Translations under genes and position numbers: made by a program
The notes under the pieces: model-generated
The model's database searches: none
What the model was told of the DNA's origin: nothing
What the model saw: the letters and a program-made list of their open reading frames with translations, nothing else
Assembly: GCA_016205975.1 (NCBI GenBank)
Contig: JACQSK010000023.1
Span: forward strand, 1-11,189
Direction: 5' to 3'
Source of the DNA: Candidatus Uhrbacteria bacterium
GTDB lineage: Bacteria; Patescibacteria; ABY1; SG8-24; GWF2-40-263
DNA length: 11,189 nt
Shown here: positions 1 through 5,177 of the stretch, in pieces
Position numbering within the stretch: the stretch's first letter is position 1
Layout of the letters: the number at the start of each line of letters is the position of its first letter

Positions 1-183
1 CCGCTCCTCAGGGGTGAGGATGAGGCGAGGAGTCTCTGGGTGGACCCGGGGAGGCTTGTCTCCCAGCGATCTCATGGCTGCTTCCGCTTCAGGACCAGAA
101 ATCTTCCCGACCATCTCGGCGTCGTCACGACTGCGGGGAGTCTTGGGTTCTGGGGTGAAGGGGTTTTCGAGGGAGAGGGGCAT
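1..183 (-). CDS. Hypothetical proline-rich protein, N-terminal part (runs off left edge)
   Basis: An open frame on the minus strand starts at an ATG (183-181) and stays open for 61 codons to the first base of the window, so the 3' end is missing. The visible part is hydrophilic and rich in Pro, Glu and Arg (it begins MPLSLENPFTPEPKTPRSRD), with no membrane segment or signal peptide, and it looks like a disordered N-terminus. No Shine-Dalgarno sequence precedes the ATG, which is common at genes in this window. A weak promoter lies about 30 nt upstream. I do not recognise the protein. Two overlapping plus-strand frames exist here but have no ribosome-binding site and end in the intergenic region. 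The call rests on the open frame reaching the edge and on the sensible start position, so it is only moderately sure. Confidence 0.5.
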   Translation of the reverse strand, partial: MPLSLENPFTPEPKTPRSRDDAEMVGKISGPEAEAAMRSLGDKPPRVHPETPRLILTPEER

Positions 184-213
184 AGGGGTGCTAGAGTGTT
201 AGAAGTAAGCTTA

Positions 214-242
214 AGATTAACACAACACCACAAGAATCTAAA
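214..242 (-). promoter_or_regulatory. Candidate promoter for the left-edge minus gene
   Basis: Reading leftward, TTTAGA (242-237) and TAATCT (219-214) are separated by 17 nt. This would start transcription near position 207, giving a leader of about 24 nt before the ATG at 183. Both boxes are only partial matches to the sigma-70 consensus, and the surroundings are AT-rich, so chance matches are likely. Confidence 0.3.
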
Positions 243-279
243 AACAACATGAGACCTCTGTAAGAGGACGCACGCGCCT

Positions 280-307
280 ACCAGCCGTCGCTGAAGCTAT
301 GGCTGGT
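280..307. other. Hairpin in the 184-373 intergenic region
   Basis: ACCAGCC (280-286) and GGCTGGT (301-307) form a perfect 7-bp inverted repeat. The 14-nt interval can pair further (G-U, U-A, one mismatch, then GC/GC) around a TGAA loop. No T-run follows on either strand, so it is not a standard intrinsic terminator. A smaller hairpin, CCTCT-GTA-AGAGG, lies just upstream at 255-267. The role is unknown. It could be a leader structure or a weak transcript end between divergent genes. Confidence 0.4.
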
Positions 308-359
308 CTTTGAAAGGGGCTTTGAACTCGGTTACCTGTCCAATCACACGCGGCGCGAG

Positions 360-372
360 TATACTGAGGGAG
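360..372 (+). promoter_or_regulatory. -10 box TATACT and abutting GAGGGAG ribosome-binding site
   Basis: TATACT (360-365) is a near-consensus -10 box, directly followed by GAGGGAG (366-372) and an ATG at 374. A -35 box at the right distance is weak (TGTCCA, 337-342, 17-nt spacer). Normal start-site spacing would place the transcript start at about 372-374, essentially on the start codon. Either the mRNA is leaderless or another promoter upstream makes an mRNA in which GAGG serves as a Shine-Dalgarno sequence with short spacing. Confidence 0.4.
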
Positions 373-373
373 T

Positions 374-823
374 ATGGATACGATCCTTGCGCAAAACGTG
401 AGTCCGCTCCAGGCGATCAGTCCTGGGATCGTCTTGTTTACGGCGACGCTTGTGTTGTTTGGGTCGGCCGTCACTCTCAGTTTTCTCATCGGCTCCAAGC
501 CGTCCGTGGTGAAGGCGCTCTCTTTGCTCCTGCTCGTGATTCTGTTTTTGTTTCTGGGTATGGTGGCCATCGAGTTCTCGGCTGCGGCAACGCCTTCCTA
601 TACTTTCGGCGAGTTCGCCTCGCTCTCGGAGGCGCTCTCCACGCACCGATGGCTGCTCTTTCAACTCCCCATCCTCCTGACCCTGACGAGCCTCATGACC
701 CTTCAGGTCTACGGCGAACGCATTGCCGAGCGCCATGCCGTGACCTATCGCGCCGCGCTTATCGTATCGATCGCCGTCAGCTTCGCCGCGCTGCTCGCCA
801 TCGCTTTTGAATCGATGATTTAA
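374..823 (+). CDS. Small integral membrane protein, four predicted helices
   Basis: This 149-residue protein is dominated by four hydrophobic segments, at about residues 16-39, 46-68, 92-113 and 124-146, with short loops and a longer polar stretch at about 70-90. No catalytic or binding motif is visible and I do not recognise the family. The ATG at 374 is the only sensible start, because an in-frame TGA sits at 365-367 just before it. GAGGGAG precedes it closely. The stop is one base from the start of the next membrane protein, so the two are almost certainly co-transcribed and translationally coupled, and they may form one membrane complex. Coding status is well supported by the hydrophobic pattern and the tight junction. 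The function is unknown. Confidence 0.8.
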   Translation: MDTILAQNVSPLQAISPGIVLFTATLVLFGSAVTLSFLIGSKPSVVKALSLLLLVILFLFLGMVAIEFSAAATPSYTFGEFASLSEALSTHRWLLFQLPILLTLTSLMTLQVYGERIAERHAVTYRAALIVSIAVSFAALLAIAFESMI

Positions 824-824
824 T

Positions 825-1166
825 ATGTTCCATTTTTTCCGCAACCGTATCCACGAGTCACTTGCCCTATGCGCGCTGTTCTCCGGCGCCGTGGCGCTTC
901 ACGTTGCCTGGATCGACAACTTGCTCATCACGCGCAGCCGCGTCTTCGCCGAGTTCATCACGCTCAATCCTGACGTCGGTCCGGTGAGCGGCTTGTACGT
1001 TGATACCCTTGGCGCCTTCTTCATGACGTTCCTGCTTGCCGCGTCTGTCTGGCGCGGAAAAGACGTCTCCCACTGGCGCGACCGCGTGTTCTGGTTTTTC
1101 ATCGCGTCTATCCTCCTCTTTTTGCTCATGACGCTTCCGTTCGTTTACGGGTTTGTCGTCAGTTGA
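825..1166 (+). CDS. Small integral membrane protein, three predicted helices
   Basis: This 113-residue protein has a short basic/aromatic N-terminus (MFHFFRNRIH) and hydrophobic segments at about residues 11-33, 57-76 and 87-111. Its ATG lies one base after the TAA of the preceding four-helix protein and has no Shine-Dalgarno sequence of its own, so reinitiation after the upstream gene is the likely way it is translated. The family is not recognised and no motif points to a substrate. Pairing of two small hydrophobic proteins in one unit suggests partners, but that is inference. The TGA stop overlaps the -35 box of the pepA promoter, and an intrinsic terminator follows 20 nt later, so the unit ends here. 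Confidence 0.78.
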   Translation: MFHFFRNRIHESLALCALFSGAVALHVAWIDNLLITRSRVFAEFITLNPDVGPVSGLYVDTLGAFFMTFLLAASVWRGKDVSHWRDRVFWFFIASILLFLLMTLPFVYGFVVS

Positions 1167-1191
1167 GCAAATCCGCGTTCCGTCGTAGACT
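1163..1191 (+). promoter_or_regulatory. Promoter for pepA-ferredoxin-glutaredoxin
   Basis: TTGAGC (1163-1168) and TAGACT (1186-1191) are separated by exactly 17 nt, a good sigma-70-type arrangement. The start site would fall at about 1197-1199, leaving a U-rich leader of roughly 25 nt before the ATG at 1223. The -35 box overlaps the TGA stop of the upstream membrane protein. The -10 box overlaps the 5' arm of the terminator hairpin. Confidence 0.6.
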
Positions 1192-1214
1192 TGAGCCAGG
1201 TTAAGTCTTTTTTT
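1187..1214 (+). terminator. Intrinsic terminator of the membrane-protein pair
   Basis: AGACTTGA (1187-1194) pairs with TTAAGTCT (1201-1208), an 8-bp stem with one G-U pair and the loop GCCAGG. Seven T (1208-1214), then ATTT, follow. The stem is AU-rich, so termination may be partial. It sits only 9 nt before the pepA start codon, so it would stop transcripts arriving from 374-1166. Transcripts starting at the pepA promoter begin inside the loop, lack the 5' arm and should pass. Confidence 0.6.
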
Positions 1215-1222
1215 ATTTCGGT

Positions 1223-2710
1223 ATGGAAATGAAGGTTCAAAAGGGGAATCTCGCGCAGGTGAAGACGGACATCTTGGTCGTCGGCGCGTTTTCTGAGGTA
1301 AAGGTGCCGGAGGGCGCTGTCCTCGCCGTGGATCAGGCCGTGGGCGGCAGGCTCGCGAATCTCCTGAAGGAAGATGGGTTCAAGGCAAAGCTCGCCTCGA
1401 CGTTTTTGACGCACACGCACGGAGAGATTCCGGCCAAGCGCATCCTGGTTGTTGGCCTTGGGGAAAAGAAAGAAGCCGATCTGGAAACCGCGCGGCAGGC
1501 CGCGGCCGTGGCCGTGAACAAGGCGAAAGAGTGTGGCGCCAAGACGATTGTTTCGGAGCTGTTTGTCTGCGGGGATGCAAAGACGGCTGAGAGCGCGCAG
1601 GCCATGGCAGAGGGCGCGCTCCTGGCGAACTACGCGTTTGTGAAATACAAAAAGCCGACGCACAAATCTCCAACGCTTTTTACGATCGTCGCCCACGACG
1701 GCCGTGATGCACGGTCGGCAGAGAAGGGCCTCGTGATGGGAGAGATGGCCGCGCGCGCGACCGTGTTTGCCCGCGACCTTGTGAACACACCCGCGCATGA
1801 CATGCATCCTGAGACGCTGGTCCATGCGGCCAAGGCGATCGCAAAGGGGAATGCCTCGATCCGCGTGCGCGTGTTCGAACGTGAGAGCCTCAAGCGCATG
1901 GGCGCCGGCGGCCTGTTGGGAGTCAGCCAAGGATCGGATTATCCGCCTTACCTCGTGCACCTCATCTACAAACCCAAGAAGCCGAGCAAGAAGTCGATTG
2001 CGCTGGTGGGAAAGGCGGTCACGTTTGATTCCGGAGGGCTTTCTCTCAAGCCGGCCGAGTATATGACGACGATGAAGTGCGACATGGCTGGCGCCTCCGC
2101 GGTCTTGGGTGCCTTTAGCGTGATCGGCGAGCTCGCGCCATCCGTTGAAGTGCACGGTATTTTCGGCGCAGTGGAGAACATGCCTTCCGGTTCCGCCATC
2201 CGTCCAGGCGACGTCCTGACCGCCATGAACAAGAAGACGATGGAAGTTTTGAACACGGACGCTGAGGGGCGCCTCACGCTTGCCGACACGCTGTCGTACG
2301 CCGTGCGGCAAAAGCCCTCATTCATTGTGGACCTGGCGACGCTCACGGGAGCGTGCGTAGTGGCGCTGGGCGAGGAGATCACAGGGGTCATGGCCAACGA
2401 TGAGAAGCTCGCCGCGCACGTGCTCGCCGCCGCGGTGCTTGCCGGAGAAAAAATGTGGCGCCTGCCGCTTGAGAAAAATTACAAGAAGGTCATCAAGTCT
2501 CAGGTGGCAGACTTACAGAACGTCGGGAACAAATGGGGCGGCGCGCTGACGGCCGGACTGTTCCTCGAGGAGTTCGTGAACAAGACGCCCTGGGCGCACT
2601 TGGACATCGCGGGTCCGGCGTTTGCCGAGCGCGACATTGACGCGTACACGCACAAGGGCGCAACGGGCCACGGGGTGCGGACGCTGTTGCAGTTGTTGAA
2701 GAGCTCGTAA
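1223..2710 (+). CDS. pepA: Leucyl aminopeptidase (M17 family)
   Basis: This is a cytosolic two-metal aminopeptidase that removes N-terminal residues from peptides and so recycles amino acids. It is 495 residues, the normal length for M17 enzymes. The N-terminal half (about 1-165) is the variable macrodomain-like region. The catalytic domain shows the family signature NTDAEGRL at 344-351. The expected metal and catalytic residues are visible: K264 and D269 in VGKAVTFDSGG, K276, D287 in MKCDMAG, D346, E348 and R350. By family knowledge these match K270, D275, K282, D293, D352, E354 and R356 of E. coli PepA. The start at 1223 has no Shine-Dalgarno sequence and follows a U-rich leader; a second ATG at 1229 is an alternative. 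It leads an operon with a ferredoxin 7 nt downstream and a glutaredoxin. In E. coli PepA also binds DNA, but nothing here shows that role. Confidence 0.96.
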   Translation: MEMKVQKGNLAQVKTDILVVGAFSEVKVPEGAVLAVDQAVGGRLANLLKEDGFKAKLASTFLTHTHGEIPAKRILVVGLGEKKEADLETARQAAAVAVNKAKECGAKTIVSELFVCGDAKTAESAQAMAEGALLANYAFVKYKKPTHKSPTLFTIVAHDGRDARSAEKGLVMGEMAARATVFARDLVNTPAHDMHPETLVHAAKAIAKGNASIRVRVFERESLKRMGAGGLLGVSQGSDYPPYLVHLIYKPKKPSKKSIALVGKAVTFDSGGLSLKPAEYMTTMKCDMAGASAVLGAFSVIGELAPSVEVHGIFGAVENMPSGSAIRPGDVLTAMNKKTMEVLNTDAEGRLTLADTLSYAVRQKPSFIVDLATLTGACVVALGEEITGVMANDEKLAAHVLAAAVLAGEKMWRLPLEKNYKKVIKSQVADLQNVGNKWGGALTAGLFLEEFVNKTPWAHLDIAGPAFAERDIDAYTHKGATGHGVRTLLQLLKSS

Positions 2711-2717
2711 CGGGCGT

Positions 2718-2999
2718 ATGCATCCCGCCGACAATCCATTCCGCAAGCTCGTTCTCGTGTGCACCAATGAGCGCCAGGATGGCCGTGCCTGTTGCGCGAG
2801 CCTGGGCGCCGTCGAGTTGCATCAGAAACTCAAGATGGCCGTAGCGGCCATGGACCCAACGATCCGCGTTGCAAAATCCGGCTGCTTGGATCACTGCGCG
2901 GCGGGCGTCACCGTGGTGATCATGCCAGACAACATCTGGCTCGCACGCGTGCAAGAGCAGGACATCCCAGAAATTTTAACGCTTCTTCACCCCCTATGA
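2718..2999 (+). CDS. (2Fe-2S) ferredoxin, thioredoxin-fold type
   Basis: This 93-residue protein matches the small thioredoxin-like 2Fe-2S ferredoxins. The N-terminal strand VLVCTNER carries C15, followed by GRACC (C25, C26). GCLDHC (C56 and C60) is followed by a hydrophobic strand and VVIMPDNIWLARV, and the end QDIPEILTLL fits the family's last helix. The family uses four Cys as cluster ligands: C15, one of C25/C26, C56 and C60. The fifth Cys is extra. It is probably a cytosolic electron carrier or cluster-binding protein, but its partner is not known. It lies 7 nt after pepA and its TGA overlaps the glutaredoxin ATG, so the redox pair is translationally coupled. The upstream GGG is a poor ribosome-binding site. 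Confidence 0.88.
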   Translation: MHPADNPFRKLVLVCTNERQDGRACCASLGAVELHQKLKMAVAAMDPTIRVAKSGCLDHCAAGVTVVIMPDNIWLARVQEQDIPEILTLLHPL

Positions 3000-3229
3000 C
3001 GATAACCGTTTATTCCACGCCGACCTGTCCGTTCTGCAAGCAGCTTAAGGCGTTCCTCAAGGATCACGATGTCGCCTTTAAAGACATCGACGTGTCGACC
3101 GACCAGGCATTGGCGCAGGAGATGATCGACAAGTCCGGCCAGATGGGCGTTCCGGTTTTGGAAGTTGACGGTCAGATCGTGGTCGGGTTTGACAAGAAGA
3201 AGATTTCAGAGCTCCTGCACATAAAATAA
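2996..3229 (+). CDS. Glutaredoxin-like thiol oxidoreductase
   Basis: This 77-residue single-domain glutaredoxin/NrdH-type protein has the active site CPFC at residues 11-14 in YSTPTCPFC, the cis-proline loop GVPV at 51-54, and the glycine-containing VVGFD at 62-66 before the last helix. These are the three conserved parts of the fold. It should reduce disulfides or mixed disulfides in the cytosol. Whether its electrons come from glutathione, thioredoxin reductase or the neighbouring ferredoxin cannot be told from the sequence. I chose the ATG at 2996, which overlaps the ferredoxin stop as ATGA. An in-frame open stretch reaches further upstream, but it runs through the ferredoxin gene and adds non-family sequence. 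There is no Shine-Dalgarno sequence, which fits coupling. It may serve the peroxiredoxin encoded convergently nearby. Confidence 0.92.
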   Translation: MTITVYSTPTCPFCKQLKAFLKDHDVAFKDIDVSTDQALAQEMIDKSGQMGVPVLEVDGQIVVGFDKKKISELLHIK

Positions 3230-3254
3230 AAATCCGGCAGATTATTCCGCCGGG
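3221..3254 (-). terminator. Intrinsic terminator of the CxC-protein gene
   Basis: CCGGC (3234-3238) pairs with GCCGG (3249-3253) around a 10-nt loop. Read leftward, the stem is followed by ATTTTTATTTTAT, a good U-tract. The TAA of the leftward gene (3244-3242) lies in the loop. Rightward, no T-run follows, so the glutaredoxin transcript has no clear terminator of its own here. Confidence 0.6.
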
Positions 3255-3679
3255 AAGACGATGAAGCGCGACGACGGGTTGCGCTCATTTTCGTTGAGAC
3301 ACGCACACAGGGCACTGTAGCGATCGGCTGACAGCAGGTACGCGCCGTCGTCGTAGGGCGGGTCGCAGCCGCAGTCGTTCAGGTCGAGTTCCTCCTCGAT
3401 CACGACGTCCGTCAAGCCTTCGCGCTCTGCTTGCTCAAGCAGGGCACGGCGCAGTCCCGACGGCGCGGTGCCTGAGTCGGCGGTCTCGGTGACCAGGAGG
3501 TCGCGCAGGAAGAGAGGATCGGGGAGGGGAGGCCCGGTTGGCGTCATGGGTGCGGGAGCCGGTTCGATGACGTGCTCACGCACCATCTGTCGCGCGGCAT
3601 GAATGAGACCAACGCATCCTACGGTCAGGACGCCTGACACAACGACAACAGACACAGCTTGCCAGCTTGCCGACGACAC
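3242..3679 (-). CDS. Hypothetical single-helix protein with two CxC motifs
   Basis: The product is 145 residues. A hydrophobic segment at about residues 8-28 is followed by RQMVREH, a Pro-rich linker (about 38-55) and an acidic soluble domain. Near the end are two CxC pairs, C103-G-C105 and C125-A-C127, separated by an acidic/Tyr stretch. That layout could bind a metal or form disulfides. The sequence TVGC at 19-22 resembles a lipobox, but the position before it is atypical and the N-terminus has no basic residue, so I do not call a lipoprotein. The charges favour the C-terminus inside the cell. The start is a GTG at 3679 without a clear ribosome-binding site, and internal GTG codons are alternatives. 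It lies 61 nt downstream of the peroxiredoxin on the same strand and is closed by a terminator. The family is not recognised. Confidence 0.65.
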   Translation of the reverse strand: MSSASWQAVSVVVVSGVLTVGCVGLIHAARQMVREHVIEPAPAPMTPTGPPLPDPLFLRDLLVTETADSGTAPSGLRRALLEQAEREGLTDVVIEEELDLNDCGCDPPYDDGAYLLSADRYSALCACLNENERNPSSRFIVFPAE

Positions 3680-3706
3680 GTGATTGACCCCACAGCGACA
3701 GGCGAG

Positions 3707-3735
3707 AGAATATCACAGGAGCGTGCCCGCGTCGA
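3707..3735 (-). promoter_or_regulatory. Candidate promoter for the CxC-protein gene
   Basis: Reading leftward, TCGACG (3735-3730) and TATTCT (3712-3707) are 17 nt apart. The start would be near 3700, about 20 nt before the GTG at 3679. It would add expression to any read-through from the peroxiredoxin gene, which has no visible terminator between the two. Confidence 0.4.
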
Positions 3736-3740
3736 GATCG

Positions 3741-4280
3741 CTAGACCTTCCCCAGCGTCTGTCCTCCCGCGTTCCATTCAACCGGACACAGCTCGCCCGT
3801 TTGCAGCGCGGTCAGGACGCGCAGGGTTTCGCTCACGCTGCGGCCCACGCCCAGATCATGATAGAGCGCGTAGCGCAAGATACCGTCTGGATCGATGATG
3901 AAGGTGCCGCGCAGGGCGATGCCTTTTTCTTCCAGGAGTACGCCGTAGTCAGAGCTCATCGTGCGATGCATGTCAGAGAAGAGCGGGAAGGCGAGATCAC
4001 CGAGCTCTTTGAGCCAGGCCTTGTGCGAATGAACCGAATCGGTCGAGCCGCCCAAGACCTCCGCGCTGAGCGCGCGAAACTCCTCGGATCGTTTTGAGAA
4101 GCCGGTGATTTCGGTGGGACACACGAAGGTAAAGTCGAGCGGGTAAAAAAACAGGACGAGCCAACGGCCCTTGAAATCTTCGAGCTTCGCGCGCGCAAAC
4201 GCGCCGCCCGCCACGGCGGTCTCGACATCAAAGTTGGGAGCCGGTTTGCCCACGCGGGCGACTTGGGGAGCTTGATTCAT
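3741..4280 (-). CDS. 2-Cys peroxiredoxin (AhpC/Prx1 type)
   Basis: This is a thiol peroxidase that reduces hydrogen peroxide, organic peroxides or peroxynitrite. The 179 residues are usual for bacterial members. The peroxidatic motif PxxxTxxC is complete as P47-LDF-T51-FV-C54, followed by PTEI. R124 in ALRGTFIIDPDG is the expected active-site arginine. C165 in GELCPVEW is the resolving cysteine, so it is a typical 2-Cys enzyme working as a dimer with intersubunit disulfides. The C-terminus ends soon after, without the YF extension of sensitive eukaryotic forms. The ATG at 4280 has no Shine-Dalgarno sequence. A TATAAT box about 28-33 nt upstream lies in the 50-nt gap shared with the divergent DUF3179 gene. 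No AhpF is nearby. The glutaredoxin encoded convergently is a possible reductant, which is inference. Confidence 0.95.
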   Translation of the reverse strand: MNQAPQVARVGKPAPNFDVETAVAGGAFARAKLEDFKGRWLVLFFYPLDFTFVCPTEITGFSKRSEEFRALSAEVLGGSTDSVHSHKAWLKELGDLAFPLFSDMHRTMSSDYGVLLEEKGIALRGTFIIDPDGILRYALYHDLGVGRSVSETLRVLTALQTGELCPVEWNAGGQTLGKV

Positions 4281-4307
4281 AAGGTGTAAGAAAGTGAGTG
4301 ATGCGCT

Positions 4308-4337
4308 ATTATAGTAACCGAGGATCCCCTATGGCAC
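4308..4337 (-). promoter_or_regulatory. Promoter for peroxiredoxin (consensus -10)
   Basis: Reading leftward, a perfect TATAAT (4313-4308) lies about 28 nt before the ATG at 4280. The best -35 candidate, GTGCCA (4337-4332), has an 18-nt spacer and matches four of six positions. The complementary strand reads TATTAT (4307-4312) and TATAGT (4310-4315), so the same bases can serve the divergent gene. Confidence 0.5.
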
Positions 4338-5176
4338 AACATCGTACAACGCTCTTGTTTATTTTGGGCGCGATCCTGTTCCTCTCTCTTGGATTTTGGG
4401 AGTCTCGCGCGCACCGGACGCCGATGGCCGTCGAGGATTCGTCGCCGTGGATGATCGAAGGCGGTCCGGATCGAGACGGCATTCCCGCGATCCATGAGCC
4501 CAGGTTCGAGTCGCTCGCGGAAGCGGATGTCTATCTGGAAGACGACGGGCTTGGCCTTGTCGTGACAGAGCGCGGCGAGGCGAGGTTCTACCCGTATCAG
4601 ATTCTCGTCTGGCACGAGGCCGTGAACGACGTGTTCCGCGGGCGCGAGATTCTCGTGAGCTACGCTCCGCTCACGTTTTCCGGCGCCGTGTATGATCGCA
4701 CGCTTGGCGATCAGGTCTTGACCTTCGGCGTGTCAGGCAAACTCATGGACAACAACACGATCCTGTACGACATCCAGACCGAATCGCTCTGGAGTCAATT
4801 GAAAGGCGAGGGCGTCGAGGGGCCGCTCACGGGCGAGCGGCTCGGGCGCCTCCCCGCGGAGGTTTTATCCTGGGCGTCGTTCAAGAGGGTATACCCAAAC
4901 GGCGAGATCCTCTCGCGGCAGACCGGTGCAGATCGCGACTATACGCAGAACCCCTATGGCCGAGAAGGCTACTGGGACTCCGCGGCCGTCTGGTTCCCGC
5001 TCTCGCACGAGGATGAACGATTGCCGGCAAAGACGATCATCCACGGTTATGAAGAAGACGGCATCGCGGTCGCGTATCCGGCCGAGTATGTTCAGGAAGC
5101 GGACGACGAACGGATTTTGCGCAGCGCGTATTGGTTTGCCTGGGCGAGTGCCTATCCCAACACGCTTCTCTACTAG
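4331..5176 (+). CDS. DUF3179 domain-containing protein, membrane-anchored or exported
   Basis: The product has 281 residues. After MAQHR, a hydrophobic segment (about residues 7-23) acts as a signal anchor or uncleaved signal peptide, so the rest is probably outside the membrane. The body matches DUF3179 throughout: DRDGIPAIHEP (47-57), ARFYPYQILVWHEAVND (84-100), FGVSGKLMDNN (132-142), the family hallmark YDIQTESLWSQL (146-157), GPLTGERLGRLPAE (164-177), and the end AYWFAWASAYPNT (266-278). Where the family usually has a CPLC-type motif, this protein reads YAPLT (111-115) and has no cysteine. The biochemical role of the family is not known to me. I chose the ATG at 4331 because GAGGAT (4320-4325) lies 5-7 nt before it; a GTG/ATG 10-11 codons upstream would add residues that do not fit a signal sequence. 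rsmI follows after one base. Confidence 0.9.
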   Translation: MAQHRTTLLFILGAILFLSLGFWESRAHRTPMAVEDSSPWMIEGGPDRDGIPAIHEPRFESLAEADVYLEDDGLGLVVTERGEARFYPYQILVWHEAVNDVFRGREILVSYAPLTFSGAVYDRTLGDQVLTFGVSGKLMDNNTILYDIQTESLWSQLKGEGVEGPLTGERLGRLPAEVLSWASFKRVYPNGEILSRQTGADRDYTQNPYGREGYWDSAAVWFPLSHEDERLPAKTIIHGYEEDGIAVAYPAEYVQEADDERILRSAYWFAWASAYPNTLLY

Positions 5177-5177
5177 T

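Noticed and set aside
14..252. Two plus-strand frames in the first 250 bases
   Set aside because: They have no ribosome-binding site and biased composition, and they end in intergenic sequence. The minus-strand frame that stays open to the edge is the better candidate.
344..844. A 166-codon minus-strand frame opposite the first membrane protein
   Set aside because: The translation is an Arg/Glu/His-rich shadow, while the plus-strand frame has four clear hydrophobic helices and a tight junction with the next gene.
1145..2311. A 388-codon minus-strand frame across pepA
   Set aside because: Antisense shadow of a confidently identified M17 aminopeptidase; the translation is rich in His and Arg and has no family features.
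3254..3679. Lipoprotein call for the CxC protein (TVGC at residues 19-22)
   Set aside because: There is no basic residue before the hydrophobic stretch and Thr is atypical at the -3 position; the positive charges lie after the helix, which suits a membrane anchor better.
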